64,000 nucleotides of DNA from Nitrosomonas communis (lineage in GTDB: Bacteria > Pseudomonadota > Gammaproteobacteria > Burkholderiales > Nitrosomonadaceae). Positions 9,600 through 20,400 of the stretch are shown piece by piece. Position numbers and translations under genes: made by a program. The DNA is taken from assembly GCF_024102715.1 (NCBI RefSeq), contig NZ_JAGFJM010000017.1, forward strand, positions 1-64,000, given 5' to 3'. The number at the start of each line of letters is the position of its first letter. Position 1 is the stretch's first letter. The notes below the pieces were generated by a model. The model was not told the origin of the DNA and did no database searches. It worked only from the letters and a program-made list of their open reading frames with translations.

Positions 9600-10393
9600 T
9601 CAATCAGAACAGTAAAATACTCCTGGAGGTGCGAGGATTGCATGCAAGTGTAAACGGCATTGAGATCCTTAAAGGCGTTGACCTCACAGTCAAATGCGGA
9701 GAAATCCACGCGATCATGGGGCTCAATGGATCTGGCAAAAGCACATTCGCCAAAATTCTGGCTGGCCATCCTGCATATGAAGTGACCGCAGGGGCTATCA
9801 TTTTCAACGAGCAAAATTTGTTTGATCTTGAACCAGAAGAACGTGCTCGTGCTGGCGTATTTCTTGCCTTTCAATATCCAATCGAAATTCCAGGCGTCGC
9901 AAATAATCAATTCTTGAGACTAGCATACAACACGATTCAGTCCCAACGCGGCAAAGAAGAGCTTGACCCCCTTGAATTCGATGATTTTATACGCGACAAA
10001 ATGAAATTGCTCGAGATGAACCCAGATTTTCTGGATCGTAGCGTCAATGAAGGATTTTCAGGTGGGGAAAAAAAACGTAATGAAATTTTACAAATGGCAT
10101 TACTTGAACCAAAACTCGCCATATTAGACGAAACTGATTCAGGGCTTGATATAGATGCCCTCAGGATTGTAGCCAATGGTGTAAACCAACTGACCAATAA
10201 AGATAATGCAACCATTTTGGTGACGCATTACCAGCGCTTGCTTGATTATATTGTGCCTGATTATGTCCACGTGATGGAAGCTGGGCGAATCATCAAAACG
10301 AGCGGTAAAGAGCTTGCGAAGGAACTGGAGACACATGGTTATGATTGGATAAATGCAGAAAAGTCTTTTAATAAGACTGGGGTGCGATTATGA
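9596..10393 (+). CDS. sufC: Fe-S assembly ATPase SufC
   Basis: A 265-residue ABC-type ATPase without membrane segments that energises SufBC2D. Walker A is GLNGSGKST (residues 42-50), the signature loop [13 protein letters not shown], Walker [15 protein letters not shown], and the H-loop VTHYQRLL. It overlaps sufB and sufD by four bases at each end. Confidence 0.97.
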   Translation: MINQNSKILLEVRGLHASVNGIEILKGVDLTVKCGEIHAIMGLNGSGKSTFAKILAGHPAYEVTAGAIIFNEQNLFDLEPEERARAGVFLAFQYPIEIPGVANNQFLRLAYNTIQSQRGKEELDPLEFDDFIRDKMKLLEMNPDFLDRSVNEGFSGGEKKRNEILQMALLEPKLAILDETDSGLDIDALRIVANGVNQLTNKDNATILVTHYQRLLDYIVPDYVHVMEAGRIIKTSGKELAKELETHGYDWINAEKSFNKTGVRL

Positions 10394-11694
10394 GTACAGT
10401 GACCAATGCAGCAGGTTATCTTGAAAACCTCGTTCAATCATGGCGAAGGCCGCCGGCAGCCTCGTTATTCTGGCTTGATCAGCTACGAGCACACGCAATG
10501 AATAGTGTCGGTACACTTAGAATGCCGACAACTCACGATGAAGAATGGCGTTTTACTGACATTTCACCCCTTGGCCGGCTGCCTTATCCGGCAGCTCGTG
10601 CCGCACCAAAAACGCAATTTTCGGATATTAGTCACTACTATCTCGAAGAAGCTATCTATCGCTTGGTATTTGTAGATGGTCAATTTGCACCCGATCTCTC
10701 AAATGTTGCCAATAAGGCAGATGCTATTATTGGCAATTTATCCTCACTCATTACTACTCACGGGGACACAATTGCTCGCTATCTTGGCCAACTAGCAGAA
10801 CTCCAGAACGATATTTTTACAGCGTTAAATACTGCCTTTCTTCATGATAGCGCCTGCATCATCATTCCGCAGAATGTGTCAGTAACGACGCCCATCCATT
10901 TGCTGTTCATATCCAGGCAAAAAGAGATTACCAGTTATCCGCGCTGCTTAGTGATCGCTGAATCTGGTAGCAATGTAACGATAGTCGAAGATTACGTCAC
11001 TACTGAACAAGCTGCCTACGTCATTAACTCGGTGGTTGAAATGAGTCTTTCTGATACAGCGCATGTCAACCATATTCGAATACAACGCGATAATCAGCAG
11101 GCCTTCCATATTGGCAATTGCACAGTAGCGCTTGCCCATGCCAGTCAGTATCGCTCGGTCAGTATAACGCTGGGAGCTCATATTTCCCGTTATAACCTGA
11201 ATGTGGCATTGGCGGGTGAAGGTGCTGAATGTACAGTAGATGGATTGGCACTGATTTCTGGACACCAGCTTGCCGATACACATACGTTTATTGATCATGC
11301 GAAGCCCCATGGCAAGAGTCGCCAGCTACATAAGTGTATCGTCGATGGCATTGCGCATGGAGTGTTTAATGGAAGGATCATGGTACGGCCACATGCCCAG
11401 TTAACGGATTCATCACAATTAAGCCGTAATCTCTTAATGACCAATAAAGCACGTATCGATACCAAACCACAACTTGAAATATTTGCTGATGATGTCAAAT
11501 GTGCACATGGCGCGACAGTAGGTCAGCTCGATAAAGAAGAAATTTTCTACCTGATGAGTCGCGGCCTTTCCGATTTAACTGCGCGTAACTTACTAACCTA
11601 TGCATTTGGTGGAGAAGTTATTGATCGTATTGCGATTCCTTCACTCAAGAAACAACTCGAAGAAATCATACTTGCAAGAACACAGATATCCTGA
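10390..11694 (+). CDS. sufD: Fe-S assembly protein SufD
   Basis: A 434-residue paralogue of SufB and the third member of SufBC2D, involved in iron entry. It has the SufD features [18 protein letters not shown] near the N-terminus and the C-terminal [23 protein letters not shown] block with its conserved Cys-His. It is less conserved in the middle, as usual. It overlaps sufC and is three bases from sufS. Confidence 0.96.
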   Translation: MSTVTNAAGYLENLVQSWRRPPAASLFWLDQLRAHAMNSVGTLRMPTTHDEEWRFTDISPLGRLPYPAARAAPKTQFSDISHYYLEEAIYRLVFVDGQFAPDLSNVANKADAIIGNLSSLITTHGDTIARYLGQLAELQNDIFTALNTAFLHDSACIIIPQNVSVTTPIHLLFISRQKEITSYPRCLVIAESGSNVTIVEDYVTTEQAAYVINSVVEMSLSDTAHVNHIRIQRDNQQAFHIGNCTVALAHASQYRSVSITLGAHISRYNLNVALAGEGAECTVDGLALISGHQLADTHTFIDHAKPHGKSRQLHKCIVDGIAHGVFNGRIMVRPHAQLTDSSQLSRNLLMTNKARIDTKPQLEIFADDVKCAHGATVGQLDKEEIFYLMSRGLSDLTARNLLTYAFGGEVIDRIAIPSLKKQLEEIILARTQIS

Positions 11695-11697
11695 AAC

Positions 11698-12960
11698 ATG
11701 AAAATTGTTGATGCCTTATTAGACATGAATATTCTCGCAACATCAGAGTTGGCGGCACGCTATCGTGCTGATTTTCCTATTCTCAATCTCAAAGTAAGCG
11801 ACAAACCGCTCGTTTATTTAGACAATGCCGCATCAAGCCAGATGCCACAAGCAGTGATCGATCGCCTGGTGCGTTATCAAACAAGCCAGCATGCAAATAT
11901 TCACCGTGCAGTGCATTACCTTTCTGAGGTAGCCACACAAGAATATGAAACAGCACGGCGAACATTGCAGCACTTCATCAACGCGCGTGAAGATAGAGAA
12001 ATCATCTTTACCAGCGGCACAACAGATGCCATCAATCTAGTCATGCACGGCTATGGTCGTAAATTTATCAAAAGTGGTGATGAAATTATTTTAACGAACC
12101 TGGAACATCACTCAAACATCGTACCATGGCAAATGCTAGCAGAAGAAAAAGGTGCAATAATCCGCGTCGTACCCATTAATGATGCAGGCGAGCTGCTGGT
12201 TGACGAATATGAAAAATTATTTAATCCGAGAACCCGCTTTGTTGCCATAACGCATGTATCGAATGCGCTAGGTACGATCAATCCGATCAAAAACATGATT
12301 GCCTTTGCCCACAAGCATGGGGTTCCAGTTTTAATTGATGGCGCGCAAGCTGCTGCACATATAAAAATCGATGTGCAAGAACTTGATTGTGATTTTTATG
12401 CCTTTTCTGGACACAAATTATGTGGTCCAACAGGTATTGGCCTCCTCTATGGCAAAGCCAAGTTACTGGAAGCAATGCAGCCTTTCAAAGGGGGGGGCGA
12501 TATGATCGCTTCGGTAACCTTTGAAAAAACGACCTATAACACTATTCCGTATAAATTTGAAGCAGGCACTCCTCCTATTGCTGCGGCAATCGGTTTCGGT
12601 GCTGCAATAGATTACCTATCGGGGATTGGATTAGACGCGATTGCAGCTTATGAACATGAACTGCTCAATTATGCCACCGAGCAGATCGCGGCTATTCCTG
12701 GCGTACATATCATTGGTAATACACCTACCAAAGTTGCTGTCTTGTCCTTTACCATTGATGGCATCCATCCGCATGATGTGGGTACACTGCTTAATCAAGA
12801 AGGAATCGCTGTACGTACAGGTCACCATTGCGCACAACCGATTATGCAACGCTTTAAAATACCTGCTACCTCACGTGCTTCATTTTCTTTTTATAATACC
12901 AAGGCAGAAATCGATACTTTGATAGCAGCTATTCATTCTGTACAAAAGGTTTTTTCATAA
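11698..12960 (+). CDS. sufS: Cysteine desulfurase SufS
   Basis: A 420-residue PLP-dependent group II cysteine desulfurase that provides persulfide sulfur. The PLP lysine lies in FSGHKLCGPTGIG near residue 240, and the catalytic cysteine in VRTGHHCAQP near residue 380. The N-terminus is somewhat longer than E. coli SufS, and ATG 11725 is a possible alternative start. The sulfur acceptor is probably SufU, encoded next with a one-base overlap, since no sufE is present here. Confidence 0.95.
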   Translation: MKIVDALLDMNILATSELAARYRADFPILNLKVSDKPLVYLDNAASSQMPQAVIDRLVRYQTSQHANIHRAVHYLSEVATQEYETARRTLQHFINAREDREIIFTSGTTDAINLVMHGYGRKFIKSGDEIILTNLEHHSNIVPWQMLAEEKGAIIRVVPINDAGELLVDEYEKLFNPRTRFVAITHVSNALGTINPIKNMIAFAHKHGVPVLIDGAQAAAHIKIDVQELDCDFYAFSGHKLCGPTGIGLLYGKAKLLEAMQPFKGGGDMIASVTFEKTTYNTIPYKFEAGTPPIAAAIGFGAAIDYLSGIGLDAIAAYEHELLNYATEQIAAIPGVHIIGNTPTKVAVLSFTIDGIHPHDVGTLLNQEGIAVRTGHHCAQPIMQRFKIPATSRASFSFYNTKAEIDTLIAAIHSVQKVFS

Positions 12961-13442
12961 TGAATTTAAAATCAATTTATCAGGAAGTTATCCTGGACCA
13001 TAATCGTAAGCCACGTAACTACGGTACACTTGACAATGCGAATCATCACGCCGTAGGACATAATCCTTTATGCGGTGATCGTATCGATCTTGCGCTGCAT
13101 ATGGAAGGAGAACTGATTGATCGTATTGCATTTCATGGAGAATCATGCGCAATCTGCAAAGCATCCGCTTCAATGATGACTGCCAATGTTAAAGGAAAAT
13201 CACGCACAGAAGCAGAAACATTGATTAAAGAATTTCGGGAAATGGTGATTGGCAATCTTGATCTTTCAAGACCGCACCACCTAGGAAGGCTTGCTGTATT
13301 TGCCGGCGTACGTGATTTACCCACGCGAGTCAAATGTGCAATTCTACCCTGGCATACCTTGCAAGCCGCTCTGAACTCTGTCGCTAGCATCTCGACCGAA
13401 ACAGCTGATGATCCAATTCAAGCTGCTACGAGCAATGGCTAA
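12960..13442 (+). CDS. sufU: Sulfur-transfer protein SufU (NifU-like)
   Basis: A 160-residue IscU-related SufU. In the SUF systems that have it, SufU carries zinc and accepts sulfur from SufS rather than serving as the main scaffold. The three ligand cysteines and the Asp are visible in NPLCGDRID, SCAICKASASMM and VKCAILPWHTL. The residues between the second and third cysteines include the extra segment that separates SufU from IscU. Its pairing with sufS without sufE fits the SufS-SufU route. Confidence 0.92.
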   Translation: MNLKSIYQEVILDHNRKPRNYGTLDNANHHAVGHNPLCGDRIDLALHMEGELIDRIAFHGESCAICKASASMMTANVKGKSRTEAETLIKEFREMVIGNLDLSRPHHLGRLAVFAGVRDLPTRVKCAILPWHTLQAALNSVASISTETADDPIQAATSNG

Positions 13443-13495
13443 TCGGAAACCGAGTTATCTAGCCTATGACAGCACACTATACAAATAACTAAGAA

Positions 13496-14056
13496 ATGCC
13501 GAAAATAGCTGAAATCGAAGGTACTCCCAATCCTAATGCATTAAAGTTTGTTTTGAAAGAACCACTTACGTGGGGAACAAGTCATTCCTATGATAGCGCC
13601 GAACAAGCAAAGGATGATCCACTTGCGTCAGCATTATTTGAAATAGACCATGTAACCAACGTCTTTTATGTCGACCGATGGATTACCATTACTCAAGATG
13701 GCGAGGCTGATTGGCAGGATCTCGCGCGCGCCGTTGCTGATCCAATTCGAGCAGCACCTGCAGCCGATGTGCAGTCAGCCGAGACAGTGGCAACTGCCAA
13801 TGAATTATTAGCCAACTTGAGTCCGGAAGATCAAAAACGACTTGAGCGGATTAATATCTTACTGGATGAAGAGGTACGCCCCTACTTACAAAATGATGGC
13901 GGAGATCTTCATGTAGTAGGTCTTGAAGGAAATATCCTGAGAATTCATTATCAAGGCGCATGCGGTACTTGCCCTAGCTCCATTTCTGGAACCCTCAGAG
14001 GAATTGAACGATTACTGAAAACAATAGAGCCCGATATCGAGCTTGTTTCCGCTTGA
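13496..14056 (+). CDS. nfuA: Nfu-type Fe-S carrier
   Basis: A 186-residue two-domain carrier: an N-terminal Nfu_N domain (EGTPNPNALKFVL near residues 9-20) and a C-terminal NifU-like domain with the cluster motif CGTCPSSISG near residues 160-169, preceded by LQNDGGDLHVV. It delivers [4Fe-4S] clusters. This is not the HesB-Nfu layout of E. coli NfuA but the mitochondrial NFU1-like one. Last gene of the operon; a strong terminator follows 40 bases later. Confidence 0.92.
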   Translation: MPKIAEIEGTPNPNALKFVLKEPLTWGTSHSYDSAEQAKDDPLASALFEIDHVTNVFYVDRWITITQDGEADWQDLARAVADPIRAAPAADVQSAETVATANELLANLSPEDQKRLERINILLDEEVRPYLQNDGGDLHVVGLEGNILRIHYQGACGTCPSSISGTLRGIERLLKTIEPDIELVSA

Positions 14057-14095
14057 AGTGTTTTCTTTGTGAAATTCTGGATTTTAAACTTCAGT

Positions 14096-14128
14096 AATAA
14101 ATAAACCGCCTAAGGCGGTTTATTTATT
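14096..14128. terminator. Bidirectional terminator between suf operon and pnt genes
   Basis: A perfect 15-pair stem with a three-base loop. The GC core ACCGCC/GGCGGT is flanked by A-rich and T-rich arms (AATAAATAA and TTATTTATT), so it can terminate transcription from both sides. It lies between the convergent nfu and pntB genes. Confidence 0.9.
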
Positions 14129-14288
14129 AGACTGCTTTCTTAGTTTCCTTTGTACGCAACTTGGCGTACATACCATTTACCAGTTTATTTAATTTGTCGA
14201 TTACTGAACATTGAGCAAGCTGCTCAGTCCGCGCGAAAGTAATACAAGCGCCCGCGGTACGAAACAGCCAGCCCAATTCGAAAAAGTA

Positions 14289-15668
14289 TTACACCGCTTT
14301 GACCATATCTTCCACCACTTTCTTGGCATCACCAAACACCATCATGGTCTTATCCATATAGAACAAATCATTGTCAAGACCAGCATAGCCAGCAGCCATA
14401 CTGCGTTTGACAACGATTACTGTGCGCGCCTTGTGCGCATCCAGAATAGGCATACCATAGATAGGACTACCTGGTATATTAGCAGCCGGATTGACGACAT
14501 CATTTGCTCCCAATACCAAAACCACATCGGTATTAGGAAAGTCGCTGTTGATCTCGTCCATTTCTAGCACCTGCTCATATGGTATTTCCGCCTCTGCTAG
14601 CAACACGTTCATGTGTCCCGGCATCCGACCTGCCACAGGGTGGATAGCAAAACGGACATTCACCCCTTTCTGATGCAGCACTTCCGCCAATTCATTGACC
14701 GCATGCTGCGCGCGCGCTACTGCCAAGCCATATCCAGGAACAATAATAACACTGTCCGCATTACTCATCAGAAAGGCTGCATCATCCGCGCTACCGCTAC
14801 GATAGGCCTTCTGCACCCCATCTCCTGCAGCTTGACTACTACCGTCACTACCAAAGCCACCTAATATAACCGAGAGAAAAGGACGGTTCATGGCTTTGCA
14901 CATGATATACGACAGAATCGCACCAGAGCTGCCTACTAATGAACCTGCAATAATCAGCATTGAATTGCCAAGCGAGAAGCCGATGCCCGCTGCTGCCCAA
15001 CCGGAATAAGAATTCAACATGGAGATCACAACTGGCATATCTGCTCCTCCGATAGGAATAATGATGAGGAAGCCGAGCAAGAATGCGATAGCTGTCATGG
15101 TAATAAATGCTGTCCAGTTGGTGGTCTCACTAAAGAAGAACCACAAGCCGAATCCAATCATGACCATTGCGAGCAGCAAATTAATCACGTGCTGCCCAGT
15201 GAAAATAACTGGAGCTCCGCTCATACGACCAGATAATTTAAGAAATGCAATTACCGAACCAGACCAAGTCATGGCACCAATAAACGTTCCCAGGAACAAT
15301 TCCAGCTTACTGCCAGCTGGCAGCAGCTCAGGTAGGCCGAATGAAACAGGATTATTGACGGCGGCTATCGCGATGAATACTGCAGCCAGACCAACCAATG
15401 AGTGCATGAAAGCAACCAGCTCCGGCATGGCTGTCATCTGGACCCGTTGAGCCACGAGAGAGCCTATGATTCCACCGATTGCAATACAACTCAGTATCAA
15501 TGTCCAATTCTGGGTGATAGTCAGCGTAGTGCCAACAGCAATAGTCATGCCAACCATGCCAAACAAATTACCACGTCGAGCGGAAAGGGGTGAACTAAGC
15601 CCTTTCAACGCCAGAATAAAAAAAACCGCTGCAACCAGGTAGGCGAGTGCAATCAAATCAGCAGACAT
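14289..15668 (-). CDS. pntB: NAD(P) transhydrogenase beta subunit
   Basis: A 459-residue PntB: about eight or nine membrane helices, then the NADP(H)-binding domain III with VIIVPGYGLAVARAQHAV, HPVAGRMPGHMNVLLAEA and VLVLGANDVVNPAA. With PntAa and PntAb it uses the proton gradient to make NADPH from NADH. Its ATG directly abuts the stop of pntAb. After its stop (UAA) the same frame stays open for another 52 codons to 14130, which is noted separately. Confidence 0.96.
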   Translation of the reverse strand: MSADLIALAYLVAAVFFILALKGLSSPLSARRGNLFGMVGMTIAVGTTLTITQNWTLILSCIAIGGIIGSLVAQRVQMTAMPELVAFMHSLVGLAAVFIAIAAVNNPVSFGLPELLPAGSKLELFLGTFIGAMTWSGSVIAFLKLSGRMSGAPVIFTGQHVINLLLAMVMIGFGLWFFFSETTNWTAFITMTAIAFLLGFLIIIPIGGADMPVVISMLNSYSGWAAAGIGFSLGNSMLIIAGSLVGSSGAILSYIMCKAMNRPFLSVILGGFGSDGSSQAAGDGVQKAYRSGSADDAAFLMSNADSVIIVPGYGLAVARAQHAVNELAEVLHQKGVNVRFAIHPVAGRMPGHMNVLLAEAEIPYEQVLEMDEINSDFPNTDVVLVLGANDVVNPAANIPGSPIYGMPILDAHKARTVIVVKRSMAAGYAGLDNDLFYMDKTMMVFGDAKKVVEDMVKAV

Positions 15669-15977
15669 TTAAGCGCTTCCTTTTTTATCTTTTTTTCTAA
15701 ACATTTCCAGCATACGTTGAGTGACAAGAAATCCACCAAATACATTGATAGAAGCAAGGATTACAGCCCCAGCACCCAACCAGACGCCCCAATCAGATTC
15801 AGCAGGTCCTGCTGCCAACATTGCACCCACTAGAATGATACTCGAGATGGCATTTGTTACTGACATCAGCGGTGTATGTAAAGCTGGTGTCACATTCCAT
15901 ACCACGTGATAGCCAACAAATACCGCCAACACGAATACTGTCAGATGTATTATCGTTGGATCAATTTCACCAATCAT
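15669..15977 (-). CDS. pntAb: NAD(P) transhydrogenase alpha subunit, part 2
   Basis: A 102-residue membrane protein with three to four helices ([37 protein letters not shown] and a third segment), the detached membrane domain of PntA as in Rhodospirillum rubrum. It completes the proton channel together with PntB. It lies between pntAa and pntB with short spacing. Confidence 0.95.
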   Translation of the reverse strand: MIGEIDPTIIHLTVFVLAVFVGYHVVWNVTPALHTPLMSVTNAISSIILVGAMLAAGPAESDWGVWLGAGAVILASINVFGGFLVTQRMLEMFRKKDKKGSA

Positions 15978-16047
15978 GTTTGTTCCTCTTGAATTCGTTA
16001 ACTTTTATAGATTTTGAGGCGAATGCTAACGCAATGCTTCACTTTTT

Positions 16048-17175
16048 TTACGCTTTCTTAATAATTTCTCCGCTCGAACAAACTAGTGTTCCAGCAATAA
16101 TCTCATCTTCCTGGTCTATTTTGAGTTCACCACTATTGGCATCAAGCATCAAATTAAGGAAATTCATAAGATTACGTGCATAGAGTGCGCTTGCATCTGT
16201 CGCCACCAAACCCGGCAGATTAGCAATACCAATAAGATGAACGCCATACTTAACGACGGTTTTATTCAATTCAGACAAAGGACAATTCCCACCTGCCTCT
16301 ACTGCCATATCTACAATCACCGAGCCAGGTTTCATCGCCTGGACTGTTCCTTCCGGGATCAAAACTGGCGCTGGGCGTCCAGGTATCAACGCAGTCGTAA
16401 TTATGATATCCGCCGCTAGCGCTCTTTCGTGAATTAATTCACCCTGCCTACGCTTGTAATCATCCGACATTTCGGTAGCATAACCACCCGCTGTCTCAGC
16501 TTTTGCCTTTTCTTCATCGGTCAACGGTACCTCAACAAATTTAGCCCCTAAGCTTTCGACTTGTTCTTTAACTGCAGGGCGAACATCAAATGCTTCAACC
16601 ACCGCGCCCAGGCGCTTAGCTGTGGCAATCGCCTGCAAACCGGCCACCCCTGCCCCCAGCACTAATATTCTTGCAGCTTTGACCGTCCCTGCTGCCGTCA
16701 TTAACATGGGAAAGAATTTCTGGTAAACATTGGCCGCCATGATAACTGCCTTATATCCACCAATATTTGCCTGAGAAGATAGCACATCCATACTTTGAGC
16801 ACGAGAAATACGCGGTAATTTCTCCATGGCAAATGCTGTCAGGCCATAGCTGGCAAGCGCCTCGATTCTTTCTTTCTGATGAGGTGTCAGCAAGCCAATC
16901 AAAATCGCATCTTTACGCATCAACGTTAGTTCTTCTGCTTCTGGAGCACGCACTTTAAGTACGATCTGTGACTGACTGTACAACTGCGAAACATCGTTAA
17001 CGATCACTGCACCCGCTTCCTGGTATGCAGTATCAGGAATACTCGCACCAGCACCTGCACCAGACTGGACCAGAACAGTATGAAAACCTTTGGCAGTATA
17101 TTTCTTGACCGTTTCCGGCGTAGCTGCTACACGTGTTTCTCCTGCATGAATTTCTGCAGGTATGCCTATGTGCAT
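16048..17175 (-). CDS. pntAa: NAD(P) transhydrogenase alpha subunit, part 1
   Basis: A 375-residue soluble NAD(H)-binding domain I of the transhydrogenase, alanine-dehydrogenase-like. It shows IGIPAEIHAGETRVAATPETV at the start, the RAQSMDVLSSQANIGGYKAV segment, the Rossmann turn VLGAGVAGLQAIATAKRLGA, and the mobile loop near TEMSDDYKRRQGEL. AGGGGG about eight bases ahead supports the start. First of the three-gene pnt set. The 239-base gap upstream (17176-17414) should hold its promoter; no box was convincing. Confidence 0.96.
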   Translation of the reverse strand: MHIGIPAEIHAGETRVAATPETVKKYTAKGFHTVLVQSGAGAGASIPDTAYQEAGAVIVNDVSQLYSQSQIVLKVRAPEAEELTLMRKDAILIGLLTPHQKERIEALASYGLTAFAMEKLPRISRAQSMDVLSSQANIGGYKAVIMAANVYQKFFPMLMTAAGTVKAARILVLGAGVAGLQAIATAKRLGAVVEAFDVRPAVKEQVESLGAKFVEVPLTDEEKAKAETAGGYATEMSDDYKRRQGELIHERALAADIIITTALIPGRPAPVLIPEGTVQAMKPGSVIVDMAVEAGGNCPLSELNKTVVKYGVHLIGIANLPGLVATDASALYARNLMNFLNLMLDANSGELKIDQEDEIIAGTLVCSSGEIIKKA

Positions 17176-17414
17176 CGATTATCCCCCTTATCCTCTATTC
17201 AAACTTGAAAATACCTTATGCTTTACATCATTGACTTCGAATGTGTGATTATAAATCAATCTAGGTATATGCATTACTTTGATTGAGACGATCACATCTC
17301 TTTTCTATCCGTTGCCACAATTTTGATGCAATATCATTAACTCGCAAAATGCACACTCACACTATCCGCATTCTAGAACTCAATGGGTGCAGTAAAAGCG
17401 CGCGCTCTTTTTGT

Positions 17415-20400
17415 TCAATTTAAACTTTTCAGGCAACGGTCTAACCATTGGCTAGTTAATTTTTCCTGCACACTGTTTTGCCGCAAACGCGACGCCAGAC
17501 TGCCAAAATCAACCCAATCGAGTGGCTGATCCTGATTGAAGCACGAAAAAACATACGTAATCTCACCCGTTACAGGATCTTTGTGTGGTTGCAAGCACTG
17601 CGCGCAAATTTCTTTCATCATGCATTGCATTGGTGAATTGATCGAGCCTATGGCAAAGTGATCCCCTTTCAAATAAGGTTGCAGTTGATGATGGCGTGCA
17701 AAACCGACTGCTGCCATCATCCGGTCGGAGCCAATCGCGACGATACGATCGGCCTCTGCCAACGATATAGGTTGGGCACCAAGAGCACCGCTGCCATAAG
17801 CCACCATCGCCTGCACTATATTACCGACAAAACTAAAATCACCCGGCCTGGACGGTTCAAATCCAGGTGCCTCGTCACAACACCACACGACCGTATCCGC
17901 AGCCGATTCAATTTCTGCGACCTTATACCGATCAGCCAGCTTTTTGTAGCCGGCAAAATACAAAACCCGGCATCCTGCTGCCCGCGCCGCTGCGCCGATG
18001 GAAAACAAGACCGCATTTCCGAGTCCGCCACCTACCAGCACGATGGTTTCATTATGCAAAATCTCAGTCGGCGTGCCGGTCGGCCCCATCAATACCACGG
18101 GCTCTCCTGGCTTGAGCAACGTACATAAATTTGCTGATCCACCCATTTCAAGCGCAATCAGTGAAACATGTCCGCTTGCAATATCTACCGATGCACCTGT
18201 CAATGCGATACCTTCCATCGCTAGCCGGGTATCCCCTATCGTGGATGAAAGGGTTGCAAAATTCTGAAAACGGTAAAACTGACCCGGATGGAAATGTTTC
18301 GCAGCCATCGGTGCATGCACAACCACTTCGATGATGTTAGGCGTCAATCTTTCTACCTTATGCACAGTCGGTCTCAACTGACGATTCATTTCAGCAAAGA
18401 ACTGCGTATTTGATTGAGTGGATGCAGGCTCAACACGTGCCAACACCCGGCTGACCACTGGATATCCCTGTTTAGCGCTCGCCATGGCTTTGACCACATT
18501 TCCTGAATAGGACGGATGCAAATCACCGAAAAAACTGATAAAACGTCCTTCTCCACAACGACTTAGCAGAACCGCTACTGTTTCTGGTTTAGGATTGCCT
18601 TTGGATAGACTTACCGGATTGCCCTGATCATCGCAGGCAGCAAAATACCGTCCATCCAGTTTGAAATATTTTTCGTCCTCTCGGGCCAACACTGTGTTCG
18701 GCTGTGTGCCTGCAGCTACCAGAATGGCACGGGCAGGCAAGCCGACTTCCCTAATTTTTTGCCATTTCCCTGTTTCATCCATTGACTGAGCAGAGAATTT
18801 GATCGACTGAACATGCTCCCACTGATCGACATCTACTCGCAATGGGGTAAGCCCTTCCGCAAACCAGATACCTTCTTCCAGTGCTTTCTCGACTTCTTCA
18901 TGGTTCAATGTATAAGAAGGGCTATCAATTAGACGCTTACGATATGCAATCGTCGCGCCACCCCATGATTGCAGCAGCTTCAGTATATCCGGCGCTCGCC
19001 CTTCCAGAGCCGCCTGGGTACGCTCGGCGCGAATGGCTCGCGCGTGCGCCAGAAATTCTTCAGCGATTTCCCGCTCTTCTTCGTCCCAATTATTACGAAC
19101 TGCAGCTTCACCCTGCTCTGACACGAGCGTTTCATAACGCTGCAAAAATTTCTCAACTTGTACTGGATAATACGCCAGGGCCTCCGTTGCCGTATCGATC
19201 GCAGTCAATCCTCCCCCAATCACCACAACAGGTAAGCGTAACTGCATATTAGCAATAGAATCAACCTGTGCTGCGCCGGACAACTGAAGTGCCATTAAAA
19301 AATCAGAAGCAGCGCGCACACCTCGCGCTAGACCATTCGGTAAATCAAGTATCGTCGGACGTCCTGCGCCAGCAGCCAGAGCAATATGATCAAAACCTAA
19401 CGTCAGCGCATCATCAACTGTCATAGTCCCGCCAAAGCGTACCCCACCAAACAGCGCAAACTCTGGCCGTCGCTCCAGCAAAAGACGGATTAATTGCAGA
19501 AAATTCTTATCCCAGCGCACGGTGATGCCATATTCCGCCACCCCGCCAAAACCACCTGCTACTCGTTCATTCAGATCGACACGCAGGCTATTAATATCTT
19601 GAACAGCGCTAAAGGGAACGTGCTCCCCATGCAAGTCGACACCACAAATCTCTGCAGGCAATGGTTCAATTTTGAGACCATCCATTCCTACCACAGTATG
19701 GCCATCATTCATTAAGTGATGCGCCAAAGTATAGCCAGCGGGTCCCATGCCCACCACCAGCACTTTTTTACCTGTTGCTGGTTTGGGTAAAGGTCTGCGT
19801 AAATCAAGCGGATTCCAGCGTGTCAGTAAACTGTACACTTCAAATCCCCAAGGCAATTCGAGCACATCTTTGAGCGTGCGGGTTTCTGCTTGTGGAATAT
19901 CAACGGGATCCTGTTTCTGATAAATGCAGGATTTCATGCAATCATTACAGATACGATGCCCGGTCCCCGCACACATGGGGTTGTCCAGTACAATCATTGC
20001 TAAGCTGCCAATCGCCACACCTTGCGATTTGAGTTTGTGAAATTCCGAGATACGCTCTTCCAGTGGACAACCCGCGAGCAAAGCGCCTAACTCACTTCTC
20101 TTAAAAGAAGGCGGTTCTTCTGCATTTTTAGATTTGACGATATACCCTTTTGAGCAGGAATCCTTACCTTGCTCATGGCACCAGATGCAATAATTGGTTT
20201 CATCGAGTGCGCCAACCAAATCGGTTCCCTGATCCGTCAACGAGAACCCTTCCCGGTGACGCAAGTGCTCGAGACGATGCATAGTATAGCCCGCATGATC
20301 ATCGGTCACCAATGACAGCAAATGCAAATAATCGAGTTTTGCCGGGGACTTGAATAACACCCCTTGCCGAGTATGCTTCTGACCTTCGCTAGTGCGTAGC

